37,346 bases of DNA from Desulfonema limicola (GTDB lineage Bacteria; Desulfobacterota; Desulfobacteria; Desulfobacterales; RPRI01): positions 1 through 37,346 of the forward strand of contig DYJH01000014.1 of the NCBI GenBank assembly GCA_020723255.1. The letters run 5' to 3'. The notes beneath the pieces were generated by a model. That model worked only from the letters and a program-made list of their open reading frames with translations. It made no database searches and was not told the DNA's origin. Position 1 is the first letter of the stretch, and every line of letters begins with the position of its first letter. Positions 6,406 to 14,157 of the stretch are shown here, piece after piece. Made by a program: the position numbers and the translations under genes.

Positions 6406-8688
6406 GTGCCGGACAGAAGCAATGGCTATAGCGTTATAGGTAAAAGGCAGCCCAAGCTTGACGGACCCCTCAAAACCACAGGCCGGTCACAGTTTACCGA
6501 TGACATTGCTTTACCGGGGATGCTTTACGGCAAGATAGTCAGAAGCCCCGTGGCCCGGGGGAGGATCATAAGCATTGATACCGGCAAGGCAGAAAGGTTA
6601 GCAGGTGTTAAGGCTGTCATTACTTATCAGGACTGCCCGGGTCTTATGGTTGGCCCTGATGAGCAATTGCTTTGCCGGGAATTTGTCAATTACATAGGTG
6701 CAGAGGTGGCTGCCGTGGCAGCGGTTGATGAAGACACGGCAGCCGAAGCGGCGGAACTCATCAGCGTTGAATATGAAAAGCTGGAGGCGGTCTTTTCCCT
6801 GGAAAAGGCCCTTGCTGAGGGGGCGCCGGTAATTTGTGAGGGTCGCAAAAACAACTGCGCGGATGAGTTCGAAATCGATGTCGGCGATGTGGATAAGGCT
6901 TTTTCGGAAGCTGAACATGTGCGGGTGGACGAGTACAAGCTGAACCATAATCACAATTGTTATGCCGAGCATCACGTTGTGGTGGCCGATCATTCACTGC
7001 CGGGAAAACTGAGCGTCTGGACGCCCAATCAATCGCCGCTTTTTGTGCAGAAGGGGTTGGCCGCACTTCTTGGCTTTTCGGTGAGTGATGTACGAATCTT
7101 CAATCTTAACACCGGAGGTTCCTTTTCCAGCAGGGGCGGACCCCGTAATCACCATTATATTGCAGCGCTTCTTTCCCGAAAAGCAATGCGGCCCGTAAAA
7201 ATTTTTTGTGCGGCGGATGAGGAGTTCCTTATGCCCCGGGATAGTGGCGAGCATAAGTATACAGTGAAAATAGGGGTGATGAAAAACGGGAAACTCAAGG
7301 CCATTGAGGTAGTTTCTTTGTTTGACTGCGGCGCCCATTGGAACTCCATATTAACCGGCGTCTTTCGGGGTTTTTCCAACGTGCTGGCTATGAATTACCG
7401 ATACGATGCGATGCGGCGGCTGGGAAAGATTGTCTATACCAATAATCCCCCGAATATTGGACATCATGGCGGAGAAATTCGCCAATTGAATTTGGTAGCA
7501 GAAGCCGAGCTTGACCTGATTGCTCAGGATATCGGAATCGACCCGTTGGCGTTAAGGTATCAGAACGCATGGGAACAGGGTGATACCACCATTGCGGGTG
7601 TCCATTACGGAAGCTGCGGCCTGAAAGAATGCATGGAAAAAGCGGCTAAAAGCTCGGGCTGGAAGAAAAAGCAGGGGAAACTCCCTCCCTATAAAGGAAT
7701 TGGCATTGGCTGCGGGGGGATATTTTCCGGCGGTAAGTCCGGGATGAAGGACCACGACACCGGCAGCGCCATGGTTAGGATCGGAGAGGACGGCAAGATA
7801 TTTCTTGATATTGGATTTTCTGATATGGGCCAGGGGTCCCATACGACCATGGCCATGATTGCCGCGGAGACACTGGGAATAGCGGCAGGAGACGTCACGG
7901 TGATCGCCGGGGATACTAATTTGGTTCCTTATGATGTTACGGGAAGCAGCCAAAGGGGAACGTTTGTTGTGGGTAACGCCGTGAAGGCGGCCTGTCTTGA
8001 TGCCAGGAACCAGCTTGCGGAGGGGGCCTCAAAAAAACTTGGCGTGGCCGCTGCACAGCTCGTATTCCGTGATAGAAAGGTATTTCCTCGCAAGACACCG
8101 GCTAAGGCCATATCTTTTCAAAGCGTGGTATCCTCCCTGCTTCATTCCGATGAAGGACGGCATGTCATGGGAAGAGGCTTCTATAACTCGCCCACGAAAT
8201 CCCGGGAAATCTGGGTATCATCCCTTGCCTTTTCCTTTGGCGCTCAGATTGCCGAAGTAGAAGTGAACCCGGAAACAGGAGTCGTTAAGCTGATCAGGAT
8301 GACCGTTGCCCATGATGTGGGTCGCGTTATCAACCCATTAGGAATGGAGGGCCAGTTGGACTCGCAGGTGTTTGGAGGCATGGGGCAGCTTCTGACAGAA
8401 GAATGTATCATGGAGAAGGGGCTCATACTTAATCCCTCACCTCTCGACTACAAACTGCCCCGTCCCTTTGAAGTACCGGAAGTAGAGCGTATTTTCGTGG
8501 AATCGAATGATCCCGATGGACCCTTTGGAGCAAAAGAGGGGGGCGAGGGACCGATAGTATGCACAGTAGCTATTGCCAATGCTGTGAGCAATGCGGTCGG
8601 TTATCCGATCAAAGAATATCCTATTACCCCGGAAAGAGTTCTGCATGCTCTCAGGGAAAAGGAAAATAAGCAGGAAACTAAGGCCTGA
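6406..8688 (+). CDS. HcrA-like molybdopterin catalytic subunit 2
   Basis: This 760-aa protein is a close paralog of the preceding subunit, sharing GKRQPKLDGPLKTTGRSQFTDD near the start and most Mo-cofactor motifs (GGSFSSRGGPR, DMGQGSHTTM, GAKEGGEGP). The GTG start follows GGAGGTGAAATA. The 76-nt gap to subunit 1 ends in a copy of the GGAGGTGAAATA-type start context that precedes subunit 1, as expected for a tandem duplication. Differences are concentrated around residues 300-360 and 440-460, which flank the substrate pocket in this family, so the two may differ in substrate. An extra remnant of the same family lies at the left edge. It is probably cytoplasmic and probably assembles with the HcrB/HcrC-like subunits. 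Confidence 0.87.
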   Translation: MPDRSNGYSVIGKRQPKLDGPLKTTGRSQFTDDIALPGMLYGKIVRSPVARGRIISIDTGKAERLAGVKAVITYQDCPGLMVGPDEQLLCREFVNYIGAEVAAVAAVDEDTAAEAAELISVEYEKLEAVFSLEKALAEGAPVICEGRKNNCADEFEIDVGDVDKAFSEAEHVRVDEYKLNHNHNCYAEHHVVVADHSLPGKLSVWTPNQSPLFVQKGLAALLGFSVSDVRIFNLNTGGSFSSRGGPRNHHYIAALLSRKAMRPVKIFCAADEEFLMPRDSGEHKYTVKIGVMKNGKLKAIEVVSLFDCGAHWNSILTGVFRGFSNVLAMNYRYDAMRRLGKIVYTNNPPNIGHHGGEIRQLNLVAEAELDLIAQDIGIDPLALRYQNAWEQGDTTIAGVHYGSCGLKECMEKAAKSSGWKKKQGKLPPYKGIGIGCGGIFSGGKSGMKDHDTGSAMVRIGEDGKIFLDIGFSDMGQGSHTTMAMIAAETLGIAAGDVTVIAGDTNLVPYDVTGSSQRGTFVVGNAVKAACLDARNQLAEGASKKLGVAAAQLVFRDRKVFPRKTPAKAISFQSVVSSLLHSDEGRHVMGRGFYNSPTKSREIWVSSLAFSFGAQIAEVEVNPETGVVKLIRMTVAHDVGRVINPLGMEGQLDSQVFGGMGQLLTEECIMEKGLILNPSPLDYKLPRPFEVPEVERIFVESNDPDGPFGAKEGGEGPIVCTVAIANAVSNAVGYPIKEYPITPERVLHALREKENKQETKA

Positions 8689-8723
8689 TAAAAGTTTATT
8701 TTAAAATGTGAAGGAAAAAAAAT

Positions 8724-10049
8724 ATGGAACATAATATACAACCTCCATCATTGTCGGAAGGTTTTGAACAAGGTGTAAAGCACTTTGTGGAAGAGTGCAC
8801 ACTTTGTGGCCAATGCCTCGAGGCCTGCCCTTCATTTAACGATCCCAAGCTTGAGCTGATTGATAAAAATCCGGCAGAAGTTATTGAAAAAATTGTCGAA
8901 TTGTTAAAAGGGGGACCGTCATCGGAAGAGGCTTATAAGATGGGATATGGCTGCTTGATGGGGTGCACAAATATATGCAAACCGGCCTGCCCGAAGGGGC
9001 TGAATATGCAGCAGGCTTTTATGCTTGCCGGACACCGGCTTCGGGCAGCGGGTGAAGGCTTGCCGCCACTTGCCTTTATTCACCTGGCCGAACACCGCTA
9101 CAATTTCGGCCATGTTTTCGGTGACCTGCAGATGAAAAAATCAGAAGTCCCCTGGCTTACTGAAATACCGTCAGACCCGGCAGTTGTCGATATAGTTCTT
9201 TTTACCAGTTGTGTCGGTCGGGGCTTTCCTAACCTGGTACTTGAAGCTATGGATATCCTGAGTAGTATGAAAATTAATTTTGTAGCGATTGGCGCACGTG
9301 ATCTCTGTTGCGGAGGAACACCTCTTCTTTTGGGAAATATGAAAGACGTCTCAAGAGTTTCCGAAAAATATATTTCCACCATGTCCAGGTTCGGCGCCAA
9401 AAAAGTTGTCGCACTTTGCCCGGCCTGTAGTGTCGTAGGTAATGATATGCTTTCAAAATTCATCCAGGTTCCATTTGAAACCATTCATATAACGGAGTTT
9501 TTAGCCGACAACATAGACAAGCTACACTTCACTCAGCCCCTCAATAAGACGGTCACAATTCACGATGCCTGCAGCCAGCGACAGCGGGGTAGCTGGGGTA
9601 TATCACGCAAACTGCTTGAAGCTATACCGGGATTGACAATAGTAGAGATGGAACACAGCAGGGAGAATAGCCTCTGTTGCGGTGCTCAGGCCAACGCCAA
9701 CTTTCCCGGTTTGATGATTGAAAGGAACATAGCCCGGTTGAATGAAGCGATGGCTGTGCGCGCTGATATCATGACAACGATCTGTCCCGGTTGCCAGCTT
9801 GCTTTCTGCGGCTATGAAAATCACTATCCTTTTGAGATCAAACATACCATCAGTCTTGTTGCCGAAGCCATGGGCATTCATCACGAGGATAAAGTAAAGA
9901 AATATCTTTTAACCGGAGACCCGGAGAAAGTGCTGGAAGCAGCCAGCGAGTATGTCGAAGCCAGCGACCTGAGCCTGATTGAATTTCAGCAGATTCTGCC
10001 CCGCTATTTTCAAACCTTGTGCGTGAGTCGCGGTTTCCCTATCCGCTGA
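8724..10049 (+). CDS. (Fe-S)-binding CCG-domain oxidoreductase (HdrD/GlcF-like)
   Basis: This 441-aa protein has an N-terminal ferredoxin-like part: C25-x2-C28-x2-C31-x3-C35, then C77, C81, C85 and C89 in GYGCLMGCTNICKPACP. Two complete CCG domains follow (C163, C195-C196, C232/C235; C283, C318-C319, C354/C357), as in the HdrD, GlpC and GlcF families. Such proteins pass electrons between ferredoxin, quinone or thiol partners and a dehydrogenase. It lies 35 nt behind the Hcr-like subunits, so a likely role is electron donor or acceptor for that complex. No membrane subunit lies next to it. Family assignment is strong; the partner is inferred from position. Confidence 0.85.
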   Translation: MEHNIQPPSLSEGFEQGVKHFVEECTLCGQCLEACPSFNDPKLELIDKNPAEVIEKIVELLKGGPSSEEAYKMGYGCLMGCTNICKPACPKGLNMQQAFMLAGHRLRAAGEGLPPLAFIHLAEHRYNFGHVFGDLQMKKSEVPWLTEIPSDPAVVDIVLFTSCVGRGFPNLVLEAMDILSSMKINFVAIGARDLCCGGTPLLLGNMKDVSRVSEKYISTMSRFGAKKVVALCPACSVVGNDMLSKFIQVPFETIHITEFLADNIDKLHFTQPLNKTVTIHDACSQRQRGSWGISRKLLEAIPGLTIVEMEHSRENSLCCGAQANANFPGLMIERNIARLNEAMAVRADIMTTICPGCQLAFCGYENHYPFEIKHTISLVAEAMGIHHEDKVKKYLLTGDPEKVLEAASEYVEASDLSLIEFQQILPRYFQTLCVSRGFPIR

Positions 10050-10150
10050 AGAAAGCTTTCAGATGTAAATTGAGCATTTAACCTAGTAAAATATATACCT
10101 GTGTTTGTTTAAGCAACAGATGATATTTTAAATTATAAAAGGAGAAAAAA

Positions 10151-11683
10151 ATGAAAGCAAAACGGATAAGAGCTTTGGTTTGGCTGGGGTGGTCATTTAT
10201 TGTGATAGCTGTTTTGCTTTTTAGTTCCGGTACGGTTCAGGCCGGAACTAAAAAGATGAAACCGCCGGTTACAAAAACAGGGGCAGAGATTGCCAAATAC
10301 GACGCCATTGTTGTTGGTGCAGGATATAGCGGCCTCATTTCCGGAGCAATTCTGGCAAAAAACGGGCTCAAAATTTTGGTCGTAGAGCAGGCGGACCAGA
10401 TAGGGGGGCGTCTGGGAGCAGTCAATTATAACGGATACTGGCTTGAATGGGGGCCCAGCAATGCCAAGGATTTCGAGGATAATTTTGTGATCATTACCGA
10501 TAAAGGACAATACGGTTTTAAAGCAGCCAAAGAAGCCGGAGCCGATGTTGCCTGGGTGGGGCCTATCGATCCTCTTGTGCTGATGCATAATGTGTCCGAT
10601 GGCAAGGTTGTGGTTTTGAATGCTGATGCGGAGGGAGGGAAAAAATTCTATACCGAAGTGCTTAAACTCACTCAGGAGCAAACAAACAAGGTTACGGCTA
10701 CGTTAAAGAGTTTGGCAGCGGAAGATCCAGAAAAATGGATAGATGTTCCCATGAAAGATTGGCTGGCCACCATAAAGGACAGGGATGAAGCATTTGACAA
10801 AGCCATAAATTGGCTGGCGATAGTACACCTTGCCCTGCCTCTGGAGGAGACCTCAACCGGCCGCTGGATTCAGATGTTTAAGAATCCACATCGACTATAC
10901 AGGATCAATGATTCCAAGGTTGGTGGTCTGCAAGGATTGGCCGAAGCCTATGCCAGGGTCATAAGAAAGAACGGCGGTGAAATTAAGCTGGGTCTCGAAC
11001 CCGTTGAGATCACGACAGAAGGCAATAAAATAACGGGTATTGTAGTCCGGGATAAAATTAATGTTATTCAGGAGTTTCAAGTTCCTGTGATTGTTTATGC
11101 CGAGCCTGTCTGGGATATATTCAGTATTTTCAATGAAAGTCATTTCCCCAAGCAGATGGTAGAAAACGCACGAAAGCTTAAAACCGGGTACAAAGGCGAC
11201 TTCTGGTGTAAAAATATCGGCGTCAGCCGTCTGCCCACCATAAGAGCCACAGGAAAACCCGATCAGTACATTGGCTATAACCAGGTGCTCTTTAATAAAA
11301 CCATAGGGTGGAGTATCCCTTCCCTAAGCTCAAAGAAAGCAGCGCCGAAGGGCAAGCATGTTTTGTGTCTTAATGGAACTACTGAAATTCCTGGCAATTT
11401 TGCATCTGCAAAAGCCGATGCGGACGCCCTGATGAAATACATGCGCCGCTATTACTCGGATCTCGATGAAATTATCGAATGGGAAAATTACCAGTGGCCC
11501 AAGGTGTGGGGAACCGGCAACACCTGGCTGCCAATGCACCGCAGCCCGATAGAAGCGCCAGGGGTTGAAGGGCTCTATTTTGTAGGCAATACTGTCGAAG
11601 CCGATGGAACATTTGCCGATATCGGCGCAAATTCAGCTATGCAGGCTAGTCAACTTATATTACAGAAACGAATTAAAAAGTAA
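10151..11683 (+). CDS. FAD-dependent oxidoreductase (phytoene-desaturase/amine-oxidase fold) with signal peptide
   Basis: This 510-aa flavoprotein starts at ATG 10151 with a strong AAAGGAG RBS. Residues 1-31 look like a Sec signal (KAKRIR, a hydrophobic core, then a VQAG cleavage-like site). The Rossmann motif VVGAGYSG lies at ~55-61 with E79 for ribose binding, then QIGGR (~83-87). The C-terminal FAD segment is GLYFVGNTVEADG. This is the fold of phytoene desaturases and amine oxidases, which oxidise C-C or C-N bonds. A Sec-type leader is unusual for a protein that binds FAD non-covalently, and no twin-arginine motif is seen. It may be a membrane-anchored or periplasmic dehydrogenase. It precedes an MFS transporter, which fits handling of an imported substrate. 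Substrate unknown. Confidence 0.75.
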   Translation: MKAKRIRALVWLGWSFIVIAVLLFSSGTVQAGTKKMKPPVTKTGAEIAKYDAIVVGAGYSGLISGAILAKNGLKILVVEQADQIGGRLGAVNYNGYWLEWGPSNAKDFEDNFVIITDKGQYGFKAAKEAGADVAWVGPIDPLVLMHNVSDGKVVVLNADAEGGKKFYTEVLKLTQEQTNKVTATLKSLAAEDPEKWIDVPMKDWLATIKDRDEAFDKAINWLAIVHLALPLEETSTGRWIQMFKNPHRLYRINDSKVGGLQGLAEAYARVIRKNGGEIKLGLEPVEITTEGNKITGIVVRDKINVIQEFQVPVIVYAEPVWDIFSIFNESHFPKQMVENARKLKTGYKGDFWCKNIGVSRLPTIRATGKPDQYIGYNQVLFNKTIGWSIPSLSSKKAAPKGKHVLCLNGTTEIPGNFASAKADADALMKYMRRYYSDLDEIIEWENYQWPKVWGTGNTWLPMHRSPIEAPGVEGLYFVGNTVEADGTFADIGANSAMQASQLILQKRIKK

Positions 11684-11701
11684 TTGATAAGGAGGAACAC
11701 T

Positions 11702-13000
11702 TTGGCTCAAAATAAAATATTTTACGGCTGGATTCTGGTTCCCGTTTTGGGGATAATTTATCTGATAGATGCCGGCTTCCCATTCATCGGGGCAAGTGTT
11801 ATGAATACTTACATGGCCGAATCCCTTCATTTAGGGCGAGGCACTCTTGGACTCGGGTTCACCGTTTGCGGGCTCTTGAGCGGGCTAATCTCACCGATTA
11901 TTGGTTATAGCATAGGTAAAAAAGGGATCAGGTTTACAATGCTTTTAGGTTGTCTGCTGCTGATAGCCGGAGCTTTCTTAATGGCCACGGTGGTTACAAA
12001 AGGCTGGCATTATATTGCAGTTTTTGGTGTGATTGTGGGGATCGGCTCCGGATTTGGCGGCTTGATACCTGTACAGGCCGGAGTTACCCTCTGGTTCAGG
12101 AAAAAAAAGGCGCTGGCCATGTCCTTTGCTGTTACAATAGGCAGTTTGGGGGGATTAATTGCTCCACCCTTATTAAATAAGATCATTTCTTCTTTTAACG
12201 GTAATTGGCAGGTTGCCTGGTTTTTCATTACCGGCTTGCTGGTTCTCTCCTTTGTTTTGATGTTTTTCTTTGTTAAGAACAAGCCCTCAGATATTGGGTT
12301 ACTCCAGGATGGCGCAGATGAAAATGATGAATCTGGCCCGGATGCCGGTGTTAAAAAACCTGGAGCCGGAAAAGTATTTTGCAGCACCGAAGAATGGAAA
12401 ACGGCGGATGCGATAAAAACCCTTACTTTCTGGATGTTATTTATCTCTTCCTTAGCCTTTGTGGGGCCGATGATGATCTTTATTGCCCACGCCGTCATTT
12501 ATTTGCGGGATATGGGGCATCCGGCCGGTATATCGGCCATGGCTATGAGCTATTACATGCTTTTCAGTCTTGGCGGAAGGATGCTCGGCGGAGTTCTGGC
12601 AGACCGGTTTGAACCTCGTTATATATGGGCTGTAGGACTTCTGCTCGAGACGGTAGGCATACTTTGCTTTCTTGATGCCAGGAGCGTGTCCAATATCTAT
12701 CTGTTTTCCATTTTTGTCGGAGTTGGAGTCGGTGCGGCTTCGATCTGCTGGCCAACATTGATCGGTAATTATTTCGGTTCGAATTCATTTGCCGCCATTA
12801 TGGGAATACTCTTTCCTATCGTTCAGCTCTTTGGAGCTTCCGCCCCGTATTTAGCCGGACTGGTATATGATGCCCAAAAAAGTTATTACAGCGTGTTTGC
12901 CGGTTCAGCGGCTTTGGCATTCGTTTCCAGTATTATTATATTTTTTACCAAACCTCCAAAAACATCGGCATATGGAAGTAAACCCGTATCTGTTCCGTAA
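11702..13000 (+). CDS. MFS transporter (oxalate/formate-antiporter-like, OFA type)
   Basis: This 432-aa membrane protein has about 12 predicted helices in two halves, separated by a charged, likely cytoplasmic loop (DENDESGPDAG...). The helix 2-3 loop contains GYSIGKKGIR, and the matching loop in the second half contains GRMLGGVLADRFEPR, both versions of MFS motif A. The start is taken as TTG 11702, six bases after GGAGG; the track start at 11684 includes the RBS in the coding region. It follows the FAD protein by 18 nt. The likely role is uptake of the pathway substrate or exchange of a carboxylate product. The specificity cannot be read from sequence. Confidence 0.85.
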   Translation: MAQNKIFYGWILVPVLGIIYLIDAGFPFIGASVMNTYMAESLHLGRGTLGLGFTVCGLLSGLISPIIGYSIGKKGIRFTMLLGCLLLIAGAFLMATVVTKGWHYIAVFGVIVGIGSGFGGLIPVQAGVTLWFRKKKALAMSFAVTIGSLGGLIAPPLLNKIISSFNGNWQVAWFFITGLLVLSFVLMFFFVKNKPSDIGLLQDGADENDESGPDAGVKKPGAGKVFCSTEEWKTADAIKTLTFWMLFISSLAFVGPMMIFIAHAVIYLRDMGHPAGISAMAMSYYMLFSLGGRMLGGVLADRFEPRYIWAVGLLLETVGILCFLDARSVSNIYLFSIFVGVGVGAASICWPTLIGNYFGSNSFAAIMGILFPIVQLFGASAPYLAGLVYDAQKSYYSVFAGSAALAFVSSIIIFFTKPPKTSAYGSKPVSVP

Positions 13001-13064
13001 GAATGTGAATAAATATTTCACAGCGTGAAAATAAAAAATTATTATACAATAGGAGGGTGAAGCA

Positions 13065-14123
13065 ATGAAAACGGAAAGAAAAGGCATCAGCGATGTGCAA
13101 CTGCATGAGGACGCAAGCCATGTTACGGATCTGCCTCCCGGTAAAGATTTTATGGAGATTAACGGCACGCTCTTTATGGGCGAAGCCCAGGGATACGACA
13201 TGTGTCTTGTAACAATTAACTGGCATGTGGGAGGCGGAAAAAAAGGAAAATGGATGGTAGACAGGGCAAATATCGGACATACTACTTTTCAGATGATTCC
13301 ACATGACGAAAGATACCGGATGCATGATAACGACTATATCGGCAACCGTCAGGACGCAAGAGAGTGGCCGGACGATATTCAGATTACGCAGGAAAGCGAC
13401 AGGGTAGTATGGAAAAACGGAAACCGTATATTTATAAACCATCCTCCCTACTGGGAAGTAAAGGGCGAGCATATGGGGGTGGAGTGCGACCTTATAGCGG
13501 GGGGAATGGGAAAAGCCACCCGTGTATATGGGCCATTGTCGGATTTGAAGAAAACCCTATGGGCAGGCTATGAGCAGCAATGCTGGGCGGAAGGCACCAT
13601 AACAGTGGGAGGCAAGAAATATACCTTCGAGAAGGCATATGCCGCTCACGATTTAATTACCTTCGGCGAGACCTATGACCATATGAAAAATATGGTCGAT
13701 CCATACTACTACATATGGGCTATCGATGACACGATCCAAACTTATATCTGGAGGCAGCGTGGTTCGGGAATAGAATATAGTCGTGTTTATGTGGATGGTC
13801 AAGAAACTCCCTTCGGAAAAGGTGAGATCACCATAGACGAACTGGAATGGTGGCTTGATCCCAAGACAGGCATGCAAATTCCAATCCGTTGGCATGTCAA
13901 CCTGAACTCGGCTGCTGGCGTTGTTGATATGAACATGGTTGCCGGCGGACGGGGTTCTTTTTGCGTCATGACACGTAACGGATATACGATTCGTCACGGA
14001 TTTTTGGTACGTTCCAATGGTCATGCTTTTTTTCCTGATGGACGAAATATTCCTATCAAAGATATGATGACCTATTTGGAATGGGGCCGGAGCGCAATGC
14101 CCTTGGCGAGCGGAGCTCCCTAA
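13065..14123 (+). CDS. Lipocalin-like (AttH/CrtC-type?) protein of unknown function
   Basis: This 352-aa protein has no signal peptide. It starts at ATG 13065 with AGGAGGGTGA. It is rich in Gly and aromatic residues in a beta-strand pattern. A central stretch, GYEQ...AEGTITVGGKKYTFEKAY-AAHDL, resembles the second lipocalin-like domain of AttH/hydroxyneurosporene-synthase proteins, where a G-x-V-x-V-x-G-K-x-Y strand leads to a conserved His/Asp. That assignment is tentative. A collapsed copy occurs at 18902, and each copy directly precedes a molybdo-enzyme gene (34-36 nt). This pairing suggests a linked function, such as binding a hydrophobic substrate or isomerising a cyclic intermediate. No catalytic role can be demonstrated. 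Confidence 0.6.
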   Translation: MKTERKGISDVQLHEDASHVTDLPPGKDFMEINGTLFMGEAQGYDMCLVTINWHVGGGKKGKWMVDRANIGHTTFQMIPHDERYRMHDNDYIGNRQDAREWPDDIQITQESDRVVWKNGNRIFINHPPYWEVKGEHMGVECDLIAGGMGKATRVYGPLSDLKKTLWAGYEQQCWAEGTITVGGKKYTFEKAYAAHDLITFGETYDHMKNMVDPYYYIWAIDDTIQTYIWRQRGSGIEYSRVYVDGQETPFGKGEITIDELEWWLDPKTGMQIPIRWHVNLNSAAGVVDMNMVAGGRGSFCVMTRNGYTIRHGFLVRSNGHAFFPDGRNIPIKDMMTYLEWGRSAMPLASGAP

Positions 14124-14157
14124 TCTACTGGCTGTCGAATTCCAGAAGGAATTTTGT

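Noticed and set aside
7997-8260. Internal alternative-frame ORFs within HcrA-like and molybdo-enzyme genes (this one and many others)
   Set aside because: They are shadows of conserved genes in other frames and have no independent start signals.
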